Shown here in pieces: positions 16,325-24,993 of a DNA stretch of 64,000 bases. Source of the DNA: Streptomyces sp. NBC_00224 (lineage in GTDB: Bacteria; Actinomycetota; Actinomycetes; Streptomycetales; Streptomycetaceae); the NCBI RefSeq assembly GCF_041435195.1, contig NZ_CP108107.1, positions 124,001-188,000 on the forward strand, given 5' to 3'. The number at the start of each line of letters is the position of its first letter. The stretch's first letter is position 1. A program made the translations under genes and the position numbers. Under the pieces are notes generated by a model, which ran no database searches, was not told the DNA's origin, and saw only the letters and a list, made by a program, of their open reading frames with translations.

Positions 16325-17788
16325 TTGAACCGCACACGCACGAACGACCGTTTTCCCCGCGCACGCACCGGTACGCACTCCCCGACGCGCAGCGGCCCGC
16401 GCTCCGGCTACGGCCGCCGCCCCTCCGCCCCGCAGGGCGAGTTCGCGCCGCCCCAGACGCTCACCCCCGCACTCCCGGCCGTCGAGGCCTTCGCCGACCT
16501 GGCGCTGCCGCGCCCGCTCCTGGCGGCGCTGAGCACGCAGGGCGTCACCGTGCCGTTCCCGATCCAGGCGGCCACCCTGCCGAACTCCCTCGCGGGCCGT
16601 GACGTACTGGGCCGGGGCCGCACCGGCTCGGGCAAGACCCTCGCCTTCGGCCTCGCACTCCTGGCCCGTACGGCAGGACAGCGCGCCGAGCCCCGTCAGC
16701 CGCTGGCACTCGTCCTCGTCCCGACGCGCGAGCTCGCGCAGCAGGTCACCGACGCGCTCACGCCGTACGCCCGGTCGCTGAAGCTGCGCCTCGCCACCGT
16801 CGTCGGCGGGATGTCGATCGGCAGGCAGGCGGGCGCGCTGCGCTCGGGCGCCGAGGTCGTCGTGGCGACGCCCGGCCGCCTCAAGGACCTCATCGAGCGC
16901 GGCGACTGCCGGCTGAACCAGGTCGGCATCACCGTCCTGGACGAGGCCGACCAGATGGCCGACATGGGCTTCATGCCCCAGGTGACCGCGCTCCTGGACC
17001 AGGTGCGCCCCGAGGGCCAGCGGATGCTGTTCTCGGCCACCCTGGACCGCAACGTGGACCTGCTGGTCCGCCGCTACCTCACGGACCCGGTGGTCCACTC
17101 CGTCGACCCCTCGGCGGGCGCGGTCACCACGATGGAGCACCACGTGCTCCACGTCCACGGCGCCGACAAGCACCAAGCGACCACCGAGATCGCGGCCCGC
17201 GACGGCCGGGTGCTGATGTTCCTGGACACCAAGCACGCCGTCGACCGGCTGACCGAGCACCTGCTCAGCAGCGGCGTACGGGCGGCCGCGCTGCACGGCG
17301 GCAAGTCCCAGCCGCAGCGCACCCGGACCCTGGCCCGGTTCAAGACCGGCCATGTGACGGTACTGGTGGCCACCAACGTCGCGGCCCGCGGCATCCACGT
17401 CGACGACCTCGACCTGGTCGTCAACGTCGATCCGCCCGCCGACCACAAGGACTACCTGCACCGCGGCGGCCGCACCGCCCGCGCGGGTGCCTCCGGCAGC
17501 GTCGTCACCCTGGTGACGCCCAACCAGCGCCGCGACATGAGCCGCCTGATGGCCACGGCCGGGATCGTCCCCCAGACCACCCAAGTACGCTCCGGCGACG
17601 CGGAGTTGACCCGCATCACCGGCGCCCAGGCCCCCTCGGGCATCCCGGTCACGATCACCGCCCCGGTGGCGGAGCGCCCCCGCGCCGCCGCTTCTTCGCG
17701 CGGGCGCCGCAGCCGTACGGGCCAGGACCGGCGCGTACGCGGTACGGGGGCGGGGCAGCGCAGGCCCGGCGCGGAGGCGGCGGCGTAA
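16325..17788 (+). CDS. DEAD-box ATP-dependent RNA helicase
   Basis: This 487-residue helicase has a Q-motif region (VPFPIQAATLP), Walker A GRTGSGKT, PTRELAQQ, TPGRLKDL, VLDEADQM, SATLDRN, and the C-terminal motifs ATNVAARGIHVDDL and HRGGRTARAG. It unwinds RNA, probably in ribosome biogenesis or cold adaptation. N- and C-terminal Arg/Gly/Ser-rich tails are typical of cold-linked actinobacterial members. TTG at 16325 is chosen because AAGGAAGG precedes it by six bases; the frame is open upstream into the terminator region. The gene lies directly after the cold-shock gene. Confidence 0.95.
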   Translation: MNRTRTNDRFPRARTGTHSPTRSGPRSGYGRRPSAPQGEFAPPQTLTPALPAVEAFADLALPRPLLAALSTQGVTVPFPIQAATLPNSLAGRDVLGRGRTGSGKTLAFGLALLARTAGQRAEPRQPLALVLVPTRELAQQVTDALTPYARSLKLRLATVVGGMSIGRQAGALRSGAEVVVATPGRLKDLIERGDCRLNQVGITVLDEADQMADMGFMPQVTALLDQVRPEGQRMLFSATLDRNVDLLVRRYLTDPVVHSVDPSAGAVTTMEHHVLHVHGADKHQATTEIAARDGRVLMFLDTKHAVDRLTEHLLSSGVRAAALHGGKSQPQRTRTLARFKTGHVTVLVATNVAARGIHVDDLDLVVNVDPPADHKDYLHRGGRTARAGASGSVVTLVTPNQRRDMSRLMATAGIVPQTTQVRSGDAELTRITGAQAPSGIPVTITAPVAERPRAAASSRGRRSRTGQDRRVRGTGAGQRRPGAEAAA

Positions 17789-17870
17789 ACGGAGGCGAGG
17801 GCGGGGCCGGAGACGGCCCCGCCCCCCGAACGAGCTCCCACTCCCCACTCCTCTCCCCTTTGGAGGCACC

Positions 17871-18179
17871 ATGCGTTGCGTCATCGCCCGTTTCCCGTTC
17901 GACCTCACCAAGAGCGGGGTGGAGGCCTCGATGAAGGGCGTCAAGCCCCAGCCCGTCGAAGGCGAGTCCGTGCTCATCGGCCGCCGCCGCTACCCCGTCA
18001 AGCAGGTCGGCGAGGTCATCACGCGCCAGGACCGCCGCGACTTCAGCGCCTGGGAGGTCATCCGCGCGATGACCCTCCTCGGCTTCACGTGCCGCGTCGC
18101 CCCCGAGGAGATGCCCGCCCGCGAGCTGACGCCGCTCCAGACGGCGTCGGCACTGCTGGGCGCGTCCACGCCCGCGTAA
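17871..18179 (+). CDS. Conserved hypothetical protein downstream of the helicase (102 aa)
   Basis: This small soluble protein (MRCVIARFPFDLTKSGVEASMKG, then GRRRYPVKQVGEVITRQDRRDFSAWEVIRAM) has no recognised enzyme motif. A good Shine-Dalgarno, TTTGGAGGCACC, precedes the ATG. Its position 82 bp behind the helicase and ahead of a strong palindromic terminator suggests it is the end of a helicase transcription unit. A basic N-terminal half could contact RNA, but this is only a guess from context and charge. Confidence 0.8.
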   Translation: MRCVIARFPFDLTKSGVEASMKGVKPQPVEGESVLIGRRRYPVKQVGEVITRQDRRDFSAWEVIRAMTLLGFTCRVAPEEMPARELTPLQTASALLGASTPA

Positions 18180-18194
18180 CGCACCAAGACACAC

Positions 18195-18232
18195 ATGAGG
18201 GCCCTGCCGACGCGCGTCGGCAGGGCCCTCAT
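18195..18232. terminator. Perfect 38-bp palindrome, probable terminator
   Basis: The 19-base arms starting ATGAGGGCCCTGCCGACG are fully complementary, with essentially no loop. It follows the 17871 gene by 15 bases and lies about 80 bases before the MerR-like gene. There is no T-run. Confidence 0.8.
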
Positions 18233-18314
18233 CCGTGTCCCGGTGTGACGGCGGACCCGGCCGATGCTGTTGAATTCACCGAGCCCGCAGCTACATCCGC
18301 ACGACGAGGTGACA

Positions 18315-18662
18315 GTGACAGCAGAGAATCCGCTCGGCGACCGTCTGGACGACGACGACTACCCGGCCTACACCATGGGCCGGGCCGCCGAAATGCTCGG
18401 CACCACCCCCGCCTTCCTGCGGGCCCTGGGCGAGGCACGCCTGATCACCCCCCTGCGCTCGGAGGGCGGCCACCGCCGCTACTCCCGCTACCAGCTCCGC
18501 ATCGCCGCCCGCGCCCGCGAACTCGTCGACCAGGGCACCCCCGTCGAGGCCGCCTGCCGCATCGTCATCCTCGAAGACCAGCTGGAGGAAGCGCAGCGGA
18601 TCAACGAGGGATACCGCCGCGCGGCGGCCGAGAAGAACGACGGGCCGAGCGACTCACCCTGA
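18315..18662 (+). CDS. MerR-like HTH regulator, paralogue of the gene at 46543
   Basis: This 115-residue protein has a winged HTH of the MerR type: DYPAYTMGRAAEMLGTT, then FLRALGEARLITPLR, then SEGGHRRYSRYQ as wing. A dimerisation-like helix with EAACRIVILEDQLEEAQRIN follows. No effector domain is present, so it is a compact regulator like BldC-type proteins. GTG at 18315 is chosen because GAGG at 18306-18309 sits five bases before it; GTG 18309 is the alternative. A second copy at 46543-46881 differs at about 11 of 93 core residues. Both are preceded by strong hairpins. Confidence 0.88.
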   Translation: MTAENPLGDRLDDDDYPAYTMGRAAEMLGTTPAFLRALGEARLITPLRSEGGHRRYSRYQLRIAARARELVDQGTPVEAACRIVILEDQLEEAQRINEGYRRAAAEKNDGPSDSP

Positions 18663-18910
18663 CTGGAGCACCAGCCCCTGCGCCTTCTCCGGCGCGGTCT
18701 CCGTCGGGTGGGCGGCGGCCTCGACCCGCCCAGGGCCCGTTGCGCGTCCACCACATCGAGCAGACGCTTGGCGAGGGTCCGCGAGGGCGCGGCGGGCGAT
18801 GCAGCCAGTGCGGTCGGCCGAGCCGCCGCACCGCTCCCTCGGGTGTCTCTGAACAGCGACGGTAGGGGCAATCTCTGTGCTGGACCACCATCTGCCGAGC
18901 AAGGCACCCC

Positions 18911-19489
18911 CTACGCACCCCCGACGCGGGTCAGCCCGTCCATCGTGAGGTCGAGAAGGCGCTCTGCCTGGCCTCGTTGGTCCGGGGCCGCCGAGGTGAG
19001 GGCGATCCCGGCGAGGGCGGCGAACATGTCGGTGGGCCGGATGTCGGAGCGGAAGGCGCCGGTGTCCGTACCCGCTTCCATGAGCGTGGTGAGGGCGTCC
19101 TGGATCATGTCGCGGCTGCGCCCGTACGGATCGCCGCCCGAGGCGACGACGGAGCGCAGGGCGTCGGCCATGCCGAGTTTGGCGGTGGCGTAGTCGACGA
19201 AGCGGCCCATCCACGTACGCAGAGCCTCGTGCGGGGGCGCCGCCGCGAGCAGTTCGGGGACGGCGTCGCACAGACGGGCCACCTCGTTGCGGTACGCCGC
19301 CTCGATCAGGGCTTCCCGGGTCGGGAAGTTGCGGTAGAGCGTGCCGGTGCCCACGCCCGCCTCTTTCGCGATGCGCTCGAAGTGGGCGTTCAGCCCCTCC
19401 TCGGTGAACACGCGCACCGCTGCGGCCAGGATCTTGTCCCGGTTGCGCTGCGCGTCGGCGCGCAGGGGGCGTTCCGTATCCCGTGCCAT
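18911..19489 (-). CDS. TetR-family transcriptional repressor
   Basis: This 192-residue repressor has the N-terminal TetR HTH: RDKILAAAVRVFTEEGLNAHFERIAKEAGVGTGTLYRNFPTREAL in adjoining segments. The C-terminal helical ligand domain is poorly conserved, as usual. ATG at 19489 (MARDTERP) has GAGGAG upstream; an extension to 19537 would cross the operator. It is divergent from the SDR gene at 19626. The perfect palindrome at 19519 and an extra half-site at 19566 lie between them, so it should repress both genes until an inducer binds. Confidence 0.93.
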   Translation of the reverse strand: MARDTERPLRADAQRNRDKILAAAVRVFTEEGLNAHFERIAKEAGVGTGTLYRNFPTREALIEAAYRNEVARLCDAVPELLAAAPPHEALRTWMGRFVDYATAKLGMADALRSVVASGGDPYGRSRDMIQDALTTLMEAGTDTGAFRSDIRPTDMFAALAGIALTSAAPDQRGQAERLLDLTMDGLTRVGGA

Positions 19490-19518
19490 GGGTGGCTGGT
19501 TCTCCTCGTCTCCATTGC

Positions 19519-19574
19519 TAAGTGGAGGGTCCTCCACTTACGGTGGTGGCGACTAACCGGCGGCGCCTCCACTT
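19519..19574. promoter_or_regulatory. TetR operator: perfect palindrome plus extra half-site
   Basis: TAAGTGGAGG (19519-19528) and CCTCCACTTA (19531-19540) form a perfect 10-bp inverted repeat with a GT spacer. A third copy of the half-site, CCTCCACTT, lies at 19566-19574. The array sits between the divergent TetR and SDR starts. Confidence 0.8.
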
Positions 19575-19625
19575 CTACGGTAGGTTACGCGCCGCCCTCC
19601 CCTCTGCTCCCCGGAAGGATCAACC

Positions 19626-20387
19626 GTGCCGCAAATCGAGGGCGTCGAAGACATCGAGGGCATCGCGGGCAAGGTCGTCGCGATCACCGGTGCCAGCAGC
19701 GGGATCGGCGAGGCCACCGCGCTGCTGCTGGCCGAGCGCGGCGCGAAAGTCGTCCTCGGCGCCCGCCGCCCGGACCGCCTGGAGGCGCTGGCCGCCCGTA
19801 TCGAGAAGGCCGGCGGCCAGGCCGTCTGGGCCCGTATGGACGTGAAGCACCGTGCCGACCTGACCGCCCTGGTCGACCTGGCCCGTACCCGCTACGGCAG
19901 GCTCGACGTCCTCGTCAGCAACGCCGGGGTCGGCCTGATCTCGCCCATCGACGACCTGCGCGTCGAGGACTGGGAGGAGATGATCGACGTCAACTTCAAA
20001 GGCGTCCTGTACGGGATCGCCGCCGCCCTGCCCGTCTTCCGCCAACAGGGCTTCGGACACTTCGTCAACACCGTCTCCACGGCGGGACTTCGCGTCGTGC
20101 CGCTGCAAGGTGTGTACGCCGCCACCAAGAACGCCGTACGCACCCTCTCCGAAGGCCTGCGCCAGGAGGCCGGTGCCGACCTGCGGGTGACCGTGGTCTC
20201 CCCGGGCGTGACGCGTACGGAGTTCACGGACCCCATGGCGCCGGAGATGAAGGCGCGGATCCTCGACAGCATGGGCGACATCGCGATCCCGCCGGAGGCC
20301 ATCGCGCGCGCGATCGCGTTCGCGGTCGAGCAGCCGGCGAGTGTCGACGTGGGGGACATCGTCGTACGCCCCACGGCGCAGAACTAG
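19626..20387 (+). CDS. Short-chain dehydrogenase/reductase (SDR)
   Basis: This 253-residue classical SDR has the Rossmann motif TGASSGIG near residue 20, SNAG, the catalytic Ser in VSTAG, the YAATK pair (Tyr/Lys), and SPGVTRTEF after the active site. The GTG start has AAGGATCAACC before it (Shine-Dalgarno AAGGA). The R-R pair following strand 2 (ARRPDR) suggests NADP(H) preference. Substrate unknown. Control by the adjacent TetR is strongly suggested by the shared operator. Confidence 0.93.
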   Translation: MPQIEGVEDIEGIAGKVVAITGASSGIGEATALLLAERGAKVVLGARRPDRLEALAARIEKAGGQAVWARMDVKHRADLTALVDLARTRYGRLDVLVSNAGVGLISPIDDLRVEDWEEMIDVNFKGVLYGIAAALPVFRQQGFGHFVNTVSTAGLRVVPLQGVYAATKNAVRTLSEGLRQEAGADLRVTVVSPGVTRTEFTDPMAPEMKARILDSMGDIAIPPEAIARAIAFAVEQPASVDVGDIVVRPTAQN

Positions 20388-20477
20388 CAACGCTCGTGGA
20401 CCGCTTCGTAGGGCGCCGGACCTCCATTGAGGACATGATCTGACCTAGATACTGCGTAACTTGGACGTTGTCGGAAG

Positions 20478-20502
20478 GCGGGGAGGCGCAGGGCCTCCCC
20501 GC
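20478..20502. terminator. Hairpin before the DinB-like gene
   Basis: GCGGGGAGGC and GCCTCCCCGC form a perfect 10-bp stem with a five-base loop. It follows the SDR gene by 90 bases and precedes the DinB-like gene, so it may terminate the first or act as a leader element of the second. Confidence 0.6.
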
Positions 20503-20535
20503 TGGTATTTCCCCAGGCAGAAGAGGGCGGACATC

Positions 20536-21072
20536 ATGGTCACTCACGTACCCGCAGAGGCACGCGGCGACGAGCGCGGCGCGCTCCTGGCGTTCATCGA
20601 GGCCCAGCGCGGCGGGCTGCGGCGCACGGTGCTCGGTCTCACCGAGGAGCAGGCCGCGAGCCGTCCCAGCGCCAGTGAGCTCTCGTTGTCCGGGCTGCTC
20701 AAGCACGTGGCGGAGTGCGAGCTGAGCTGGCTGCGCATGGCACAGGAGCGGCCGAACGAGAAGCAGCGCGAGGAGTCGACCTGGCACGAGAGCTTCAAGC
20801 TGGTCGGCGACGAGACGGTGCCGCAGATGCTGGCGTTCTGGGACGCGATCGCCAAGCAGACCGAGGAGTTCATCCACTCCGTGCCGTCCCTGGATGACAC
20901 CTTCCCGCTGCCCCAGGCGCCGTGGTTCCCGAAGGACGGCCGGGTCTCGATGCGCTGGATGCTGCTGCACCTGATCGAGGAGATCGGCCGGCACGCCGGG
21001 CACGCGGACATCGTCCGCGAGTCCCTCGACGGCAAGACGGCCTTCGAACTGGTGGCACTCGCGAACGCGTGA
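20536..21072 (+). CDS. DinB/DUF664-family protein
   Basis: This 178-residue four-helix-bundle protein has the metal-binding His pattern of the DinB superfamily: His in SLSGLLKHVAECELSWL, and paired His in WMLLHLIEEIGRHAGHADIVRE. These proteins include thiol-dependent S-transferases such as mycothiol- or bacillithiol-dependent enzymes, but most are uncharacterised. In an actinomycete mycothiol is the natural thiol. ATG at 20536 is preferred. The previous stop is 148 bp upstream, so it is probably transcribed alone. Confidence 0.9.
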   Translation: MVTHVPAEARGDERGALLAFIEAQRGGLRRTVLGLTEEQAASRPSASELSLSGLLKHVAECELSWLRMAQERPNEKQREESTWHESFKLVGDETVPQMLAFWDAIAKQTEEFIHSVPSLDDTFPLPQAPWFPKDGRVSMRWMLLHLIEEIGRHAGHADIVRESLDGKTAFELVALANA

Positions 21073-21336
21073 GCCGGGCGCGCCGGGCGCGCATCCTCTG
21101 GCCGCGTTCTCGTCGAGCGTGCGGTTCGCGATGCGGAGGGTGGACGTGCCCGTCGGTCCCCGTCCACCCCCCCCCGCCGGCGTCGGACTTTGTGAAGGGC
21201 GTGAGCAAGGTGAGCGCGCCGCGAGGCCGGGGGAGTCGGGGTTTGCTCCTGCTGTTACAAGATCCGCCATCCAACCTTCGTGCGTCTGTACGGTCTGCCT
21301 GCGTGGGCGGTACGGAGTGCGGACGGAGGCGCGGGC

Positions 21337-23499
21337 GTGACCCAGGCAGGGCAGAGGGGGCATGGTCAGGGTGGCGACGAGGTGTCCCTGGAGCCGGACG
21401 CCACCACGCAGTTGGCGGTCCCGTCGTCGCGTGCGGGCGAGGGCGGGACCGGGCAACCGCGCTTACCCGGGGGCGGCACACCCGCCGGGTCGGACACACC
21501 CGCCGCCTCCGACGTGTCCTCCCCCCGCCGCGAAGCCCCCCGCCCCTCCCTCGGTGCCCGCCTCGGCCGCCGGCTGCGCCCGCGGTACCCCCGGCCGGGC
21601 CGTACCGGGTGGCGCCGCTGGATCCCCTCCTGGCGCCAGACCCTCGGCGGCTTCCTCGCCTCCCTCGGCCTGAGTGCCCTCTTACTGACCGTCGCCTACG
21701 CCGCCACCGACATCCCGGACGACCTCAACACGTACGCCACCCAGCAGGACAACGTGTACTTCTGGGCCGACGGCACCCCGATGGCCCGTACCGGCTGGGT
21801 GCAGCGGCAGGCGATGCCGCTGGACGAGATCCCCGAGCACGTCCGCTCGGCGGTGCTCGCCGCCGAGAACGAGGGCTTCTACCGCGACCCCGGCATCTCC
21901 TTCACGGGCGTCGCCCGCGCCCTGTTCTCCACCCTCGGCCGGGGCGACACCCAGGGCGGCTCGACCATCACCCAGCAGTACGTCAAGAACGTCTACCTCG
22001 CACAGGACCGGACGGTCGGGCGCAAGTTCACCGAGGCGATGATCGCCCTCAAGCTCGACCGCAGGATGAGCAAGAACCAGATCCTGGAGAGCTACCTCAA
22101 CACCAGCTGGTTCGGCCGCGGTACCTACGGCGTCCAGCGTGCCGCCCAGGCCTACTACGGCAAGGACGTCAGCCGGCTCGACGTCAGCGAGGCCGCCTTC
22201 CTCGCCTGCCTGCTCAAGGGCGCCGGCCTGTTCGACCCCGCGCTCGGCAGGGCCAACCACGAGCGGGCCGTGGAGCGCTGGTCGTGGATCCTCGACCGGA
22301 TGGTGGCGATCGGCAAGCTGTCGCCGCGGGAGCGCGCCACGTACAAGACGTTCCCCGAGCCGCACCGGCGCAGCCCGCTGTCCGCCGCCGGCGGGCAGAG
22401 CGAGTACCTGGTGGAGCTGGCCGCCCAGTACGCCAAGAAGGCCGCGCACCTCTCCGACAAGGACTTCGACCTCGGTGGCCACCAGGTCTACACGACCTTC
22501 GAGAAGAACCGTGAGGACCGGCTCACCGACGCCGTCACCAAGGCTCACCAGCAGGCCCGCAAAGACCATCCGAAGACCGCCGGGACCGCCCGCTACGGCG
22601 CCGCCTCCATAGCCACCGACGGCCGGATCCTCGCCGTCTACGGCGGCCCCGACCACCGCAGCCAGGGCTACAACGAGTCCAACGCGGCCACCGTGCCCGC
22701 CGGTTCGACGTTCCTGCCGTTCGTCTACGCCGCCGCACTGGAAAACGGCATACGCAAGACCCGCGACGGCGACCTCACGCCGGTGACCGCGAAGACCCTC
22801 TACAACGGCGACGACAGGGTGCCCGTCCGCACGCCCGAGGGCCCGTACTGGGACCGCAACGGCCGCAAGGTCGCCGCACACAACGACGGCGGCACGTCCT
22901 ACGGGCGAATCTCCCTGCACCGGGCGCTCGCCCTGTCGGCCAATACGCCGTTCATGCAGCTCGGCATGGACACCGGCCTGGAGAAGGTGCGTGCCACCGC
23001 CGAGGCCGCCGGGCTGCTGTCCTCCAGCATCGGCGCCCAGGTGCCCACACTGTCCACCGGCAGCTCCACGCCCAGCGCCATCCGCATGGCCGACGGCTAC
23101 GCCACCTTCGCCGCCGACGGCGTGCACACCGAGCCCTACTCGGTACGTCAGATCACCCGCAACGGCCATCCGGTCGCCCTCGACGCGCCGCCCACCCGCC
23201 GCGCGATGGGCGCCGGCACCGCCCGCGAGGTCACCTCCGCCCTCACCGACGCCTTCCGCGCCGCCCACCCGGACGCCGCGCCCGCCTCCGCCGCTCTCGC
23301 GGGGAAAGCGGGCACGACCGAGGACGACACCGCCGCCTGGTACGTCGGCACCGCCAAGAAGGTGTCCACCGCGGTCGTCGCCTACAGCCTCGACTTGAGC
23401 AGGAGCCTCGAACCCCTGCCGCTTCAGGGCCTGGGCGGCACGGCCGCCGACAGTGTCCCGTACGGCATCTGGTCGCGTGCCATGAGCCCGCTCGGCTGA
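21337..23499 (+). CDS. Class A penicillin-binding protein with degenerate transpeptidase motifs
   Basis: This 720-residue bifunctional-type PBP has a cytoplasmic basic Pro-rich N-terminus, one membrane anchor (about residues 107-130), a GT51 glycosyltransferase domain (AAENEGFYRDPG with Glu177, and QGGSTITQQYVKN) and a transpeptidase-like domain. In the latter, SxxK reads STFL (Leu460 in place of Lys), SxN is intact (SAN) and KTG reads KAG (657-659). Peptide cross-linking is therefore probably lost while glycan polymerisation remains. An in-frame TTA codon at 21682-21684 predicts bldA-dependent translation. GTG at 21337 has GGAGG before it. Two exported envelope proteins follow. Confidence 0.9.
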   Translation: MTQAGQRGHGQGGDEVSLEPDATTQLAVPSSRAGEGGTGQPRLPGGGTPAGSDTPAASDVSSPRREAPRPSLGARLGRRLRPRYPRPGRTGWRRWIPSWRQTLGGFLASLGLSALLLTVAYAATDIPDDLNTYATQQDNVYFWADGTPMARTGWVQRQAMPLDEIPEHVRSAVLAAENEGFYRDPGISFTGVARALFSTLGRGDTQGGSTITQQYVKNVYLAQDRTVGRKFTEAMIALKLDRRMSKNQILESYLNTSWFGRGTYGVQRAAQAYYGKDVSRLDVSEAAFLACLLKGAGLFDPALGRANHERAVERWSWILDRMVAIGKLSPRERATYKTFPEPHRRSPLSAAGGQSEYLVELAAQYAKKAAHLSDKDFDLGGHQVYTTFEKNREDRLTDAVTKAHQQARKDHPKTAGTARYGAASIATDGRILAVYGGPDHRSQGYNESNAATVPAGSTFLPFVYAAALENGIRKTRDGDLTPVTAKTLYNGDDRVPVRTPEGPYWDRNGRKVAAHNDGGTSYGRISLHRALALSANTPFMQLGMDTGLEKVRATAEAAGLLSSSIGAQVPTLSTGSSTPSAIRMADGYATFAADGVHTEPYSVRQITRNGHPVALDAPPTRRAMGAGTAREVTSALTDAFRAAHPDAAPASAALAGKAGTTEDDTAAWYVGTAKKVSTAVVAYSLDLSRSLEPLPLQGLGGTAADSVPYGIWSRAMSPLG

Positions 23500-23587
23500 T
23501 CCCCGGCGAGAGCGCGCGCCGCCCCGGCCCTCACCGACAGCCTCCTGTCTCCGCACCTTTCCATGTCCCCGAGAGATTGAGCCACAG

Positions 23588-24916
23588 ATGAAGCAGCCGT
23601 CGGGCCGCTGCCCCAAAGCCCGTAGACCCCGCCGTCCCGCCGCCCGGCGGGTGTTCCTCACCCTGGCGGCGTTCGTCGCCGTCACCTCCCTCGCCGCCGG
23701 CTACCCGATGCTTTCCGGCACTGGCACTGGCACTGGCACTGGCACCGGCACCACCGCCCCGACCGGGTCCACGAAGGCGGAGGCAGGCGTACGGCAGCAG
23801 CCGACCCCGCGGGCCTCCGAGGAGCCGGAGCCGGAGCCTGAGTGGGACGGCAGGACGCAGGTGCTCGGCGACGGCTCGACCTCGTACACCGGTCCGCAGA
23901 AGGGCCAGTTGAAGCCGGAGCCGCTGGGGCCCGGTGAGAAACCGCCCCAGTTCGTGGTGTTCTCCTGGGACGGCGGCCTCCAGGGTGACGAGCGGCTGTT
24001 CTCCCACTACCGGGAGGCGGCCAAGGCGTACAACGCCCATATGACCTTCTTCCTCACGGGCATCTACCTGGTGCCCAAGGGCAAGAAGGGCCTCTACGCC
24101 CCGCCGCAGCACCCCCGGGGCAGCGCGGCGATCGACTTCCCCACCGACGAGCACATCCGCGACACCCTGGCGCAGCTCACCGGCGCCTGGGAGGACGGCA
24201 ACGAGATCGGCACCCACTTCAACGGCCACTTCTGCGGTGCGAAGGGCGGCGGCGACTGGAGCGTCGAGGAGTGGAAGAGCGAGATCAACCAGTTCTACCG
24301 ATTTGTGGGGCACTGGAAGACCAACACGGGCTACACCGACCTCGCCCCCCTGCCCTTCGACCTGACGAAGGAGATCACCGGCGGCCGGGCCCCCTGCCTG
24401 GAGGGACAGGCCAACCTGCTCAAGGCGGCCAAGAACTACGGCTGGCGCTACGACGCCAGCTCCGCCGGTGACTTCCAGATCTGGCCGACGAGGAAGAACG
24501 GCATCTGGGACTTCCCGCTCCAGATGCTCCCGTACGAGGGCGGCGAGTACCAGGGCCTGTCCATGGACTTCAACCTCCTCTACAGCCAGTCCAAGGGTGA
24601 GACCAAGGGTGACCCGGCGAAATACCCCACGTGGCGGCGGGCGAGCGTCGACGCCTACATGGCCGGGTTCAACCGCGTCTACTACGGCAGCCGCGCCCCG
24701 CTGTTCATCGGCAACCACTTCGAGGAGTGGAACGGCGGCATCTACATGAAGGCCGTCGACGACGTCATCAAGAACGTGTGCACCAAGAAGGACGTCAAGT
24801 GCGTGTCCTTCAAGGAGCTCGCCGCCTGGTTGGACGTCCAGAAGCCGGCCACGCTCACGCGGCTGCGCTCCCTGGACCCGGCGCAGTCCCCGGACTGGTC
24901 CACGACCGTGCAGTGA
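23588..24916 (+). CDS. Exported polysaccharide-deacetylase-like (NodB-fold) protein
   Basis: This 442-residue exported protein has a basic N-terminus and one hydrophobic helix (RRVFLTLAAFVAVTSLAAG). A Gly-Thr repeat linker, an acidic EPEPEPEW stretch and a NodB-like domain follow. The first metal motif is altered (FSWDGG where FDDG-type is usual), while the H-x3-H motif is kept in HFNGHF. It may be a divergent carbohydrate deacetylase or a catalytically weak relative. It starts 88 bp after the PBP and precedes the amidase-domain protein, so a shared role in the wall is likely. Confidence 0.78.
   Translation: MKQPSGRCPKARRPRRPAARRVFLTLAAFVAVTSLAAGYPMLSGTGTGTGTGTGTTAPTGSTKAEAGVRQQPTPRASEEPEPEPEWDGRTQVLGDGSTSYTGPQKGQLKPEPLGPGEKPPQFVVFSWDGGLQGDERLFSHYREAAKAYNAHMTFFLTGIYLVPKGKKGLYAPPQHPRGSAAIDFPTDEHIRDTLAQLTGAWEDGNEIGTHFNGHFCGAKGGGDWSVEEWKSEINQFYRFVGHWKTNTGYTDLAPLPFDLTKEITGGRAPCLEGQANLLKAAKNYGWRYDASSAGDFQIWPTRKNGIWDFPLQMLPYEGGEYQGLSMDFNLLYSQSKGETKGDPAKYPTWRRASVDAYMAGFNRVYYGSRAPLFIGNHFEEWNGGIYMKAVDDVIKNVCTKKDVKCVSFKELAAWLDVQKPATLTRLRSLDPAQSPDWSTTVQ
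23717..23752 (+). repeat. In-frame GGCACY hexanucleotide repeat encoding (Gly-Thr)n
   Basis: Six tandem units, four GGCACT then two GGCACC, lie in the linker of the deacetylase-like gene. Unit number changes would keep frame and alter only linker length. Confidence 0.95.
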
Positions 24917-24993
24917 CCACGGCCTGCACAAGAACCCGTATACCTGCCCCGGCATCCGTCGCCGGGGAAAGAAACAGAGGGGCAGATCCAGTG

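Noticed and set aside
18663..18910. Possible gene remnant between the MerR-like and TetR genes
   Set aside because: Open frames exist on the minus strand, but no family could be recognised and codon bias is weak; treated as intergenic.
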